From Lingula anatina (taxonomy: Eukaryota > Brachiopoda > Lingulata > Lingulida > Lingulidae): a stretch of 64,000 nucleotides of DNA. The notes under the pieces were generated by a model. The model ran no database searches and was not told the DNA's origin. It was given only the letters and a program-made list of their open reading frames with translations. Location: assembly GCF_001039355.2 (NCBI RefSeq), contig NW_019776179.1, positions 357,207 to 421,206 on the forward strand. The letters run 5' to 3'. The position numbers and the translations under genes were made by a program. This document shows positions 37,642 through 48,717 of this stretch, one piece after another (position 1 is the stretch's first letter; every line of letters starts with the position of its first letter).

Positions 37642-38936
37642 TGCTCTACAGCTTCGGAAATTATTTCGCTTTAACCTCTTATGTCTGACCAACAACATGA
37701 GCATTAAGAAAAAGGGAAATTGAATGAAGTCTTGCTTTATATAAGATTACCAATTTTGTTTTTTCTGTATTGTAAGGTTTGGTTGGAGTTGAGGGTGGGA
37801 TGGTGGTGACGAGAATATTAAATACTTCGCAAGTTAAAATGATCATCCAAGTTATCTAATTAACCTTGTTACACAAATAGCATGAAAGTTAATCTTTTCT
37901 GTGTTATAAGGTCAACAGAAGTTACAATAGGCCTATATTTGACCAAAAAGATCTAAAATCGCCATAAACAGCACAGTTTGAGAATGTGACCTTTCGCAGT
38001 GGACATTTGTGCAGTCAGATTCTAAATGAGGTCACACGCCAAACCAAGCTTGTATATTCATACGTCAGACTGGGTGGATTGAGTGAGGCAGGAACAACTG
38101 CAATGCCGGCTACAGCTGGGCTATAGAGGTGCTGTACAAAATTTTGGAGACTCTTTTGTTAGATCTTCTTATCACGTGCTAGTTGCAGTATTTAAAGTTA
38201 TTTGACTTTTATAATGTGCATCAAATATAATTATCAAAGCAACAACATAAGTGCGTTGTTTTTGTTCTTTACTTTTAATAGAGCGTCACACAGCTTGGTG
38301 ACTGTCAAACCTCAGTGAAGTATACATTTTGATTGCAAAAGTACGGCACGCCGATACTGTGCACTACATCATATTTCCTTGTAAAATGTCTAAGGACACA
38401 ATGACAGTCACTACAGCAATGGCATGAAAATAGTTTCATCTTTGACAACTTATACCTTATTCTTCAATGGATGCAGTATATGCATAATATTTTTGTCTTA
38501 CTTAATGCAATGTAGCAATGATGGTCAAATTTTAAAGCCACATGAATCAATGTCAAGAATGGTTTAATAAGATAAATCTTAGGTTAAATCCCATTGTTAA
38601 ATTACTGAATCATGTGTTCTTTTCTAAAAATGAAAGAAGCACATGCAAGGATACCCTACCAAAAGTAAATCCGTTTCCATATGCACCATTAATAATAGTG
38701 TATGCTTGGAAGTAGAGAACAAAGTCGAGATGAAGAGCATGACTTAGAAACTATACACCTAGTAGAGTATCTTTGCTTGAGACTTTTCAATAAATGTCCG
38801 GTAAAAAGATTACAGTGCTGGCACCAAATGTAAGCATGTCTGACTTTAAAAGCCTCTTTTCCACATTTTTAATTAATTGGATCAGTTCGAGGTTACAGTA
38901 CTATTAAGATTGCACAGGTTTTTCGTAATAGCTACT
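37642..38936. other. Downstream flank and probable 3' UTR of PTB gene A
   Basis: Lies beyond the gene A stop on the - strand. TTTAAT at 38563-38568 is ATTAAA on the - strand, about 370 bases past the stop, and is a candidate polyadenylation signal. No other feature is seen. Confidence 0.35.
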
Positions 38937-41041
38937 TCATGGTAAATAGCCTAAAGAGCGCTCGAAATCTCCACTGGTCGCCATAGGTGTTGCAGGTTCA
39001 TATTCAAAATGTAAATTTGATAAAGCAGAGGCAATTTCTGCATCTTTCTTTTGACTAAGCAAAAGTTTGTCACTCATGCTTGAATCCTGACTTTCTAAAA
39101 CATGGCGGTGTGGTGTTTTTTCGTTACTTCCGGTTCCGTTATGTCTGTTATTACTTTGCCCAAATTTCCAGTTGTTTTCATGCATTCCTTTGATGTCACC
39201 TGACCTACTGCTCGGTCTACGATCAGACGAAATGAATTTTCCATTGAAAGAAAAACTTTCAGAATTACCGGATTTCTTTAAGTCGTCTATACCCGACGAG
39301 GGTTCCGATGGGAGTACCCGAACACCTTGCCGCAAATGGGGCGGTACTTTGGCAACAGGTCGGTCAGGTTTCTTATTTAACAGTTTTTTATTGGAATGCG
39401 ACCCATCTGACGAGTTACGGTTTTTTGAATGTTCGGGAGAGAGGGGTATCGGGGACGTGGGACGACGGGCTTTGAAATCACGTGGTGACAATGGTCGGTT
39501 AATACCCCCTCTTCCTGCGGACGATTGGCCATGATTTGAAGACACCTCGTTCTGAGACCGCCCTGGCGGATGGTCTTGGTAAATTCTCTCAGCCTTTGAC
39601 TTTCGGGGGAGGACATGGGACTGCTGTTGCTGCGCTGGAGTTGACTGTTCTTTGGAGGTGCTCTGCCCCATTGACGCCGAAACTCCTCTGAAGAAAAATC
39701 CAAACTGTCCAACGTTGCTTGTAGATGTATTATTATTATCCTTGTTGGCTTTCGATGGTTCTGACTTGGTTCTTTCGGCACTGGATTTTCTAGGTGGGTG
39801 ATAATCTGTGGTGTCTGATGATATACGTTCTGAATGTGTCTTTGAACTATTCTTACCTCGGGTATAAGGCTGCTGTTGTTGGCGCTGGTGATGTTGTAGT
39901 TGATGTTCTAAGGAATGACTGATCGCTGTCCTAATGTCCTCTTTCCTTGTGTCCAGTCCCGCACCACTGTGACCAGCACTCCGCGTGGGAGCTGTACTTC
40001 TTTTATGTTTCTGTAATGTAAAGTCATCTAGGTTAATGTCAGATAGCGAATCCTGCCAGTTGCCGGTATTGTCCAATAATGATGCTGGGTCATTCCTCTG
40101 GTGATGATGCGAAAATTTGGTATTAATAGACTGTAATGGGCTTTGCTGTTGTTGACTATTCAGTCTTCTCAGGTGAGACTCTTCAGGCATGCCCTGCTGT
40201 TGCTGCTGATGTCCTGACAGCAGATGGTGCTGAGGGCGTGCCGTTGATATTGAATGCCTGACTTCAGGAGCGTAGAGCATCCTTTGGTCGCCAGCTGTGA
40301 CTGCTGCGTGATGATGAGAGCCGGCAGAATGATGACGATTAACGTTGTGTGTGGGCCCATAGTTCTCTTCATTAGAGACTGGAGGCGGATAATCTGCAAA
40401 GCGAGTGTCTCTGACGGACTCGGAGTCGGGTTGAAGATCGAACGCAAGGTTTCGTGCATCATCCTCGTTGCTGCACAGGAAGGCGTGGCACTCCAAGGCC
40501 CGGAGACCTTTATTTCTTCGCATAACACACACTACCATAGGCGGATGGTGAAGCTGGGCCAAAAAATTGTGTTTTTTATCCACTGCTGTCATAAGTCTGT
40601 CTATGGTAACATACGACGAAGGGGCGACTGGACCGAAACAACCTTCAAGTTTCTTCCCCGTTTTGTCCTTTCTTAGAATGTAGCGTACCGCAGCACTGAA
40701 AGGGATGGAAGAAAATGGGTAGCGGATCTCACGCGCCTTGGGTCCGTCATTGAATAAGACGCTAATTCCTTCCGTATTCACCTTCACTGTTCTCTCCTGC
40801 GACGATGCTTTACCAGTGGCCATCCTGTACTGTATGTACACCTCCCGAAGGGCCTTCTGAACTGCACCCAGCCCTGTAGAGAAATGGGTCAGCGTAGAGT
40901 TTCCTAGGTAAACGACACGATATTCCCTGCCCTCCATACGTCTTCGGCGTAGTGCTGAGCTGGAAACTGATGTCTGTGACGGCGGGGACCCGGCGACGTT
41001 GGCGTTGTCGGGACGTTTACGGCGTCGCCGCGAGGTCCAAG
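38937..41041 (-). CDS. PTB gene A, exon 2: PTB/PID domain and tail
   Basis: Likely an adaptor or scaffold protein. A strong acceptor, TTCTTCTTTTCCAG, ends at 41042. From there an open frame runs to the stop at 38937 (700 residues plus a split codon). The PTB domain opens with YRVVYLGNSTLTHFSTGLGA and includes an inserted basic/hydrophobic stretch. It ends near VMRRNKGLRALECHAFLC and a helix around NLAFDLQ, at about residues 429-592 of the joined protein. The tail is disordered: Gln/His runs, Ser/Arg-rich segments, KSEPSK, PPHLRQGVRVLPS, and finally DFERSLGYLP at the C-terminus. The split codon (G+CT, Ala) matches the donor at 47553 exactly. The domain is of the FAM43-like PID class by general resemblance; orthology is not claimed. 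Gene B has the same core and C-terminal peptide. If the acceptor is not used, an ATG at 41066 could start translation. Confidence 0.85.
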
Positions 41042-43296
41042 CTGGAAAAGAAGAACATACACCCATATAGGCCTATCTATGTGTTCATAAACGACGTTAG
41101 GTTAGGTTATATTAACGACAGCTAATGCACCAGCATGCGTATAAGAGTTAACGTAAACTTCAAAATGCCTCAGTGATTCATACAGATCGCAGTTGGTGGT
41201 TCACCTCTCATGTATCACTAAAACGCAACCACTTAGCTCAGAGTTGTGGAAGGAGTCGACATCCTCCTTTATACTTATAATAATTTTGTACAGATCGCAA
41301 AACTAAAAGATCTCTATCGTTCATATAAGATATTATTTAGCAGCGAGTTGACCTTACTAATTGAAAACGGATCTAAACAATTGTCAACAAGTAATTAAGA
41401 TTTCGTCTCTACCCCAGATATTAGACGGACTGTAATAGGAAATTTATACTTTCCATTAGGGACTCCTTGTACATGTATTAGTAAGATTTTACATTAGCCA
41501 GACTTATGTAGGAAGTTGGCATATCTGACTGAAATTTTAGGAAGGTGTCGCCCACTCTCACACGTTGGTATTTGTGGTAATCATGACGTCATCGGCAGTG
41601 CGGTTTGTGTAAACTTTCACTTCATTGCGTTTGTTTGTTTTATAATCTATTACTTAATCCCAAATATGTGCATAGAGTAGGTTACAAACCTGCAATGCTA
41701 CCAAGAAATTTTGATACACATTCACAGTGTATGACTGAATTACCATGTATTGATTAATCGTTAAGAAACGTAGCATGACAGTGTAAGAACTTCACCACTT
41801 AAAAAGTTAATATACATGTGTTAGGATGTTAGTATTACTACCAGTAATTGCATTCAATGTAAATGCAAAAAAGGGAAGAATCATTTTTCTATTCGCAATC
41901 CGTCAAGCAATTAACCGTTTGAGTTAAAAAAAAACAATTAATAAGAAAGTATTTTGTTGATAGGATTAAATCCAAATTGATGTACAGTATATAGTGCGAA
42001 TAATGTTAACAAGTGGTTAACATAAAAATTAATTCTTATACCACCTAATGCAAACTGTTAGGCGGAGGATCTTTATCTTTGGTTAGAAATGATACAGTCA
42101 AAAATAACCTATGTTCCAAAAGACTGAGATGATGATGAAATGCACCTTTTCTTTGAAAACATAATAAAATGCCACGGAAATAATGATTTTTAAAACACAA
42201 ACGTCAGTTTTGGACATCTGAAAGCTTACCTTTCAACCGCTCTAACATATTCAGTCCTATAACTCCTGTTTAGCTTTTTTAAATGAATTTCCCACGAGAC
42301 AAATTCAAGTAACTACTCATCCAAATTCCCAGCGAAAAATAACTTAAACATCCTAAATGCGTATATTTATAGTTTTTCTGTTCCGTATAGTAGCCCTCTC
42401 GACTACCGATCCCATATGGGAAACCGGTCACCTTAAGCAAGGTAATGCCAATGAAACTTAAGGTCGCAGCTCAAGGGGGGTTTATCATCAACTGAAGTAT
42501 TTGTTTACTGCGTCGAAAGATCGTGGTTTATTACCAGAAGCACGCAAATTTAAAGGCTACTTATTTTGCTGATAAATACACTTCTCTTGACGCCCGAGGT
42601 ATATAATTTGATGGCAATGTTCAGTATCTCCATTGAGATATCCTGACGCATTTGTCGCGTGTTTTAAGCATTTTATTCCATGGAAAATGGAAGTTTTGTT
42701 TAAAATCTCGAGCAGCTACAAAGAGATCGTAAAAAACACTGCGGAATGTCAAAGTAGCAAATACACGTGTTTTTTCAGTGAAGATGATTTATCTTGTCAC
42801 TGCGCATCTGACTCTCACACGCAACTGGTATGTAACAATACATAAAGTGCTTTGTGGTTTTCGATGGGAATTTTATAAAAATGTAGACCACCATTTTGAT
42901 ACTCGAAAAAAATGGCGACTAGCCGTTCTAAACACTAGTTTATGCCCAAATACTCGTAGTTAATCAACCCCTTTTTACAATCCCACGAGTAACGTGCATG
43001 TAACTTCACATTAAGTACGACATTTATCGACTTCAACCACCAATTTTATGGTCTTGTCAAAAACTTTATCTTAGTGAGTACATACATATATATAATAAAC
43101 TTGAACCGGAATTGGGGACAAAGCGCAATTTTAATGGGTTATGTATTTTCTTTGCATAATGCTGTTTTCTTTGACAATCCATAAAAAGCCGTAAAAAGAG
43201 AAAAAACTGTGTAAAACTGCTTCCTCTTTCGTACACAAAACTTGAATAACTTTGCCATAAACAACAATAACGACCTTGGCGAAAGTAGTAAATAAC

Positions 43297-43366
43297 AGGG
43301 AGGGGATGGAGTGGGAGGGAAGGCGGGGGGGGGGGAAGGGGGGAGGGGGGAGGGGAGGAAGGGGGT
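43297..43366 (+). repeat. G-rich tract with G-quadruplex potential
   Basis: About 70 bases almost free of C and T, with G-runs of 3 to 12 separated by A or AA: for example GGGGGGAGGGGGGAGGGG. It has far more than the four G-triplets needed for a quadruplex. It lies in the intron of gene A, on the strand opposite the transcript, so the RNA would carry the C-rich strand. Confidence 0.85.
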
Positions 43367-43679
43367 AGCTGGAGTTAGTCCTTTATACATCTTGCTGTTT
43401 ATAATTTATAATCAAAAGTATTATTAAAATAATAAAGCTTGAGCTTTTGTTCAAGTGACTTTTGAGTAAAATAATCAAATTAATGTCTGCAGAGTAGCTT
43501 ACATTTATGTAAAAACTTCTCATTTATCATTTTATATACCTTACTAAGAACTTACTATCTGAAGCAAAATATTTGAAATCAATTACTCATTAAGAATATT
43601 TGATAATGATGATGATAACATACTTAACAGATTTCGTCTTCATCATTTTAAAGTGAGAGATCAAGGGGAGCTGCCCGAA

Positions 43680-43680
<1 letters not shown>

Positions 43681-43723
<43 letters not shown>

Positions 43724-43764
43724 AATGTATGTGCGCGCGCGTGGGTATGTGCGCGCGCGTGTCG
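43681..43764. repeat. (GT)n tract followed by alternating CG segments (Z-DNA-prone)
   Basis: About 20 GT units are followed by GTGCGCGCGCGTGGG and GTGCGCGCGCGTGTCG. Alternating purine-pyrimidine sequence with CG cores is the classical Z-DNA-forming type. Intronic in gene A. Confidence 0.85.
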
Positions 43765-46700
43765 TTTCCTTTCGCTTAAGATCCTCACTTCTGCTAAAGT
43801 AATGGAAAGCCTAAAGCTGAAAAGAGCCCCCCTGCTCTAGCGTGTCTGTGCGCTACTTATAAACTTGGTAAATATTATATACTTTTTGCATACTAGTAAG
43901 GGCAAAGTCTGTCAAGAGTGTCATAGTGTCATGGATATATCAATCACGTCCTTGTTTACCGAGTTTGTCACGTCACTGCAAGGTTTAACAAGTCTCTGCT
44001 TTGGGGGCTTGGTGCGGATGACTTTAATGTTTCTCGTGTTTCATTAACATAAGGAGCCTATGAATCTTCCAATAATTCAAAAAGCATGACTGGGATAGAA
44101 ACAAGTGCGAGATATTTTAAAGGGATAACAATTCTTCATATGAGATTCTAAATTCCGCAATAAGTACCTTGTAAACAACACATGGAAATATATTAAATTC
44201 CGTTTTACACCAAAACGGCGTTTATCGGAATTATTCTGAATTATTCTGAAACCTGTCGTTGTCATCGGACCCCGTGGACCCTTCGAATTCATAGATTGGT
44301 ACCCTCCGAAATAATATGTGAAGAGATTAACACAAAAACCACACATTTTTAAAAAAAAAGCAATTGAGTAACTTTGAATGTCGGAACGGAGTCATTAACC
44401 ATTGAAAGGTCTGGGGAAACTGCCGTTTACCCTAGGAAAATCCGTTTAATGGCACTTTTTCCACCAATATGAAGAGTTGTCATCTCTAAAACGTATACAT
44501 GTTTATACAGTTTTCGTAAATGATCTTTTGCAACAGGCAGTCCTGGTGTGTCAAAAAAAAAAAAAAAAAAAAAAATTCAAAACATGCACGCCTTCACAAT
44601 TCCACAAATGGCTGCCATTTTGATTATGATAACACTACATGGAATAAGTGACCAACTAAAAATAGGTCAAATGATCAGCGATGTGTTGCCTTTGCTCTTA
44701 ATCTGCACAAATTACATTTACATACTCAAATAAGAATTGGTGCTTATAAGCCCACTTAAAGACAGGTTTTATACCGTCTTACTCTGTTATAGTTTTGTCA
44801 CATTTGAAAGCACGAACAACACGTTTTACTCCTGAATATTTAGTGCCATTCTGGGAAAAAACGCGTGAGTTTTGCGGCCTGAGGTATTTTTAATCCATGC
44901 AGAATGAAAGGTTGACTATTTACCTAACAAATGGCCCGTTCATCGAGTTTCGAAAGAAAAGACATTTCTGTATTTGTGACAACCAGGTATGAGCAACTGA
45001 CCCGGACAAACATTTAAACGATAAAACGATGCGGCAAAATTGAGCCCACATTATAACTCGGATTTATATACATCAGTCACGCGTTCCAACAACGCTAATG
45101 CTGCGGTGCGGTAATTTAAACATACTTTATATTACATTGCAATGGACAGGGTCATTACTCAGGTAGCCGCGATGACAAAGTTAAGATCTATTGACATAGT
45201 CACGGTAAGCAAACTAGGCGCAGACATTTTGAGTGGGCGTGGCAACATTTAGGTATCAGACCCACCTTTGCTTGTCTACAGGTGGTTAAAAATAGACGGT
45301 GGATTGTATCACACGTTAACTATTATGAAAGATAAGAACACAATACGCAGATAAATACACGATTTGTCTTTTGACAAGTGGAATGATGACGCACTTTCCT
45401 AGAATGTGTTCCACTCAATCTCTACTTGATCAGGATTTTGTTCCACTTTTGGTTTTTCTTAAGTAATTGAATGACTTTGAATGCATATGGTCTCCAGATG
45501 GAAGTTAGAAATTTGGTTATTTAGTAATATTTTTTCCTTTGTGTCATCTGTGAAATTCCGATGACCCTTTTTAAGTTTGATGTGCTGCACATGTATCTTC
45601 ACGTTCACGAGATTTAAATAACTTTTGATCATTTTAATACCTGTATTTTCTCATGCAAGTGATTGTCTGTGATATTCCAAAACACTGGTTTAAAGTGAAA
45701 AAACCCTGTGCTTGGAAGTGTCCTTTCACAAACACTGCAGTTCTAAAACCATGTATCCCTATTTTCACCCTCTTCTTTGCTCTCTTTTTTTCAGTAAAGT
45801 CAAGTGCCTGTGTTAAATCAGTAATAACATAATGTCATATTGCCATGACTATAAAGACTACAAATATAGCCCACTTTTTGGCAACACCTGTTATTTTCAT
45901 TGAAGTGAGTGTCCGTAGTGTTTTTATAATACGGTGAATATTTGTGCTATTTTCTTCAGTGCAGCAGCTACGGGAAATTCATGTCTCCCTGACTACCTAG
46001 CACGATACCTATGCATGACTGAACATCCTTCCTTTAATCCCATACAATTGCTAATATTTCTGTAATCCACAAACTACACGACTTCGTGTCTCAATTTCCC
46101 TTTTGAAAAATATTTTCTAATATGATTTTTTCCAATAAGCAGCTGTCATATTCATTTCATGTCTTTCCCTGTGTCTTACCTTTACAAGTACATGTAGATA
46201 TGTCGCCTTGTCTTCGTAAATTAAACGGGGGTTTCGATCACTGTGTTAAACGTTTAGAAAGTGCGTTTTCCTTATTTGCACCTCTCTCGTCTTGTCCGCC
46301 TACCTACAGTTTGTTCATCAAATGAGTGATATTAGTTTGGCTTAACTCTCGGTGGTATCAAATAACAGGGTGTCCAGGTGCGACAATCTGTCCATTAGCA
46401 ACTTCTGTATTGGAATCAGTTAAGTTTCTCTCTATCCACCATCGACCGCTGTTGCTGTAGGATCTGAGTGATTTGTGATATGTATACAACGTAGCTTACG
46501 TAGGTACTGTTAATGTTTCTGAATAGTGTACAGTTGCATTTAACTGAACGGGAAAAGCGAAATGTCATTTCACCAAACATTCCAATGGCCTTCGGAGAGA
46601 ATATGAAGAGGTTGGAATAATATTAAAAATATGCTTACATGCTATAATATAAAAATATGTGTGAAGTCAAATACATACGTCTGGGTTTGTTTGTTCATCT

Positions 46701-47552
46701 CTCCGCGACAAAAATCAGCTAACCACTAATCGTAAATTTATGTAACATTAAACTGTTTCAGGGACGGTGATTAAAAAACAGGCAAAGCTCAACGTGGTCA
46801 TAAACATGATTTACTCGTGTGATCTGTCTAGCTCGTAATGTATAGTGTGTGCGTGCGTGCGTGTATGTGTGTGTGGGGAGAAAGATTTATACGACTAAAT
46901 GTACCACAATAAATACTGGTATGTACAGTAGTATTCAGAAGATAAAAACGATGTTTACTGCCCGCTGAGGGCTAGTTAGGGTTAGACAGGAAATGATAGC
47001 AAAAAAAAACCTCCCCTTCACTAAGACCTCTCGCGTTTGCACCTGTTGCTCCATACGACATGGCAATCGATATATTGCATGATTGGATTTGCATTGCGGC
47101 CTAAATTACGATCTGATATATCGTCAATACATTAAGTTCCGATTAATCTACTTGCTGGATATCGATTTATCTTGAATCATTCCTTTGTGCAGGTATTGGG
47201 CCCATTATAGGTAATAGCCATTGAATAGGATGCCGTGAAAATACATGTTAATGACTAATTTTGTCAGGTACATTATTTTTCAATTAGTCTTAATTATGTG
47301 AACCTTTTAACAGTAGCTGGTCTGCATGGTTTTATCGAACATGTCATCCATTATAGGATAATGACAAATAGGATAAAAGCTACCTTACCCATGTGTCTCC
47401 GTTCAACCTTATACGTATGGTATGTCAGATTTACTAAGAAATGTAATAAAACAAATCATGATTTTACATTTTTAAAGGCATATCATATCGAATAGGGTAA
47501 GATAAAATGAATCCAGAACCGTATTTCAACATTAGTTTTCCGTTGTTCCTAC

Positions 47553-48717
47553 CTTCTAATTCTCCACGTGAAATTTGCTGTCTTTTGTTTTTCTCTTCTG
47601 CTCGCAAATTTTCTCTCGGCTGCTGAATCACGGCGTCAGTTTTTTTCGGGTGTTTCCGGATGAATTCGCTTTTAGAGTTGTCACTGACCCTCTCTCCCCT
47701 CCTCAATCGAACATTTCTAGAATTGTCTTCAGAAGACTTCGGCTTAAATTCATTGGATTTCTTTATGTTTTCTGTCTTCTGTGATAACCCAGTAATTTTC
47801 TGAGGCCTTGAATGATCCCTGTATTCGATTTTCACAGAGGGTTGGTCAGGCTTGCCTGTATGCTTTGGTGTTATTGTCACCACAGTGACGTGTCCAGCAC
47901 CGGGGTGGTCATATTTTTGTTGAGAGGAATCTGGAGTATTTTTATTTTCCGTGTGTTTTGGTTGTTCGTTTTTCTCAGGCTCTGTACATATTTTTGACGC
48001 TACCTCTCCTGGGGGCGTGTCCTCTTCTCTTTTCTTGTCATCTGCCTTCTCAGTCTCGTGGTAAAGTAACTCCTCGCTGAAGAAAAATGTCTTGTTTTTT
48101 TCTAAAGACGACGTAGATCGGTCTGTATCTGAATGCCAAAATGCAGGAGGCTTTCTCCAGAGTCTATTTCCATGGTAACTTTCCGGATCTCTTACGTCGG
48201 GAGCAGAACGCGGCCTGTCAAGCTTGAAAAACGCGTCGCGACCTCTATAATACCTACTCCCAGTTCCCAGAGATTTAGTACTTTCTAGGGTCTGATTACC
48301 ATGGTTACGTCCTACTTTCTCATTTTGCTGGCGTGATCTAAACCGCCGCTGTTTTGACTTGATTGGTTTCTTCTGTTTCAATTCATCTGTGGCTTTGGTT
48401 TCCTTATTATTGCTGCTTCTAATGTCAGGAGTTGATCGACTGAGTTTATATGCGGTAGCTTTGGCAAAATGGAATCCTGGTACAGACGCTGGGATAGTGA
48501 TACCCCCGTCTGCAGCTTTTAATGTACCAACCGTCTGCTTAGGGAGACCCCCAAGATCATCCTCATCCTCATTATCATTATCGTTAATCATGGTTGATAA
48601 GTATCTATATACCTTGAATTTTAATGTGTCTGATACACCAGTACTAGCTGTCACCAGGTCTGACGTCGATTGTGATCGCTTGGCCGACATATTGATCCTC
48701 CTGGCGTCTAGGTGCAT
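47553..48717 (-). CDS. PTB gene A, coding exon 1b: disordered basic N-terminal region
   Basis: An ATG at 48717 follows an in-frame TAA at 48753-48751 and opens 388 codons plus one base, ending at donor GAAG|GTAGGA (47553/47552). The single leftover G and the CT opening exon 2 form an Ala codon, joining the frame to the PTB exon with about 1089 residues in total. The segment is polar and probably disordered. It has an acidic patch NDNDNEDEDD (residues 45-54) and many Lys/Arg clusters. Three related Ser motifs occur: KRSQSTSDL (13-21), SRSTPDIR (93-100) and RPRSAPDVR (168-176). The last fits the R-x-x-S-x-P pattern of 14-3-3 sites. No enzyme domain is visible. Reading on past the donor adds about 29 residues and then a stop, which would give a short isoform without the PTB domain. 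Confidence 0.75.

Larger units (their letters stand above)
41042..47552 (-). other. Intron of PTB gene A (~6.5 kb)
   Basis: Bounded by donor GTAGGA (from 47552 downward) and acceptor TTTTCCAG (ending 41042). Contents: TGACGTCA at 41584-41591, a 12-bp palindrome TCCCATATGGGA near 42410, the G-rich tract at 43297-43366, the GT/CG tract at 43681-43764 and poly-A near 44552-44574. Open frames on either strand lack splice support. Confidence 0.65.

Noticed and set aside
39172-40676. Open frames on the + strand and in a second - strand frame within gene A
   Set aside because: Shadows of the low-complexity coding exon; the PTB frame explains the region fully.
43139-43390. Pro/Ser-rich frame on the - strand
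   Set aside because: It is the complement of the G-rich tract at 43297-43366 and has no coding signature outside it.
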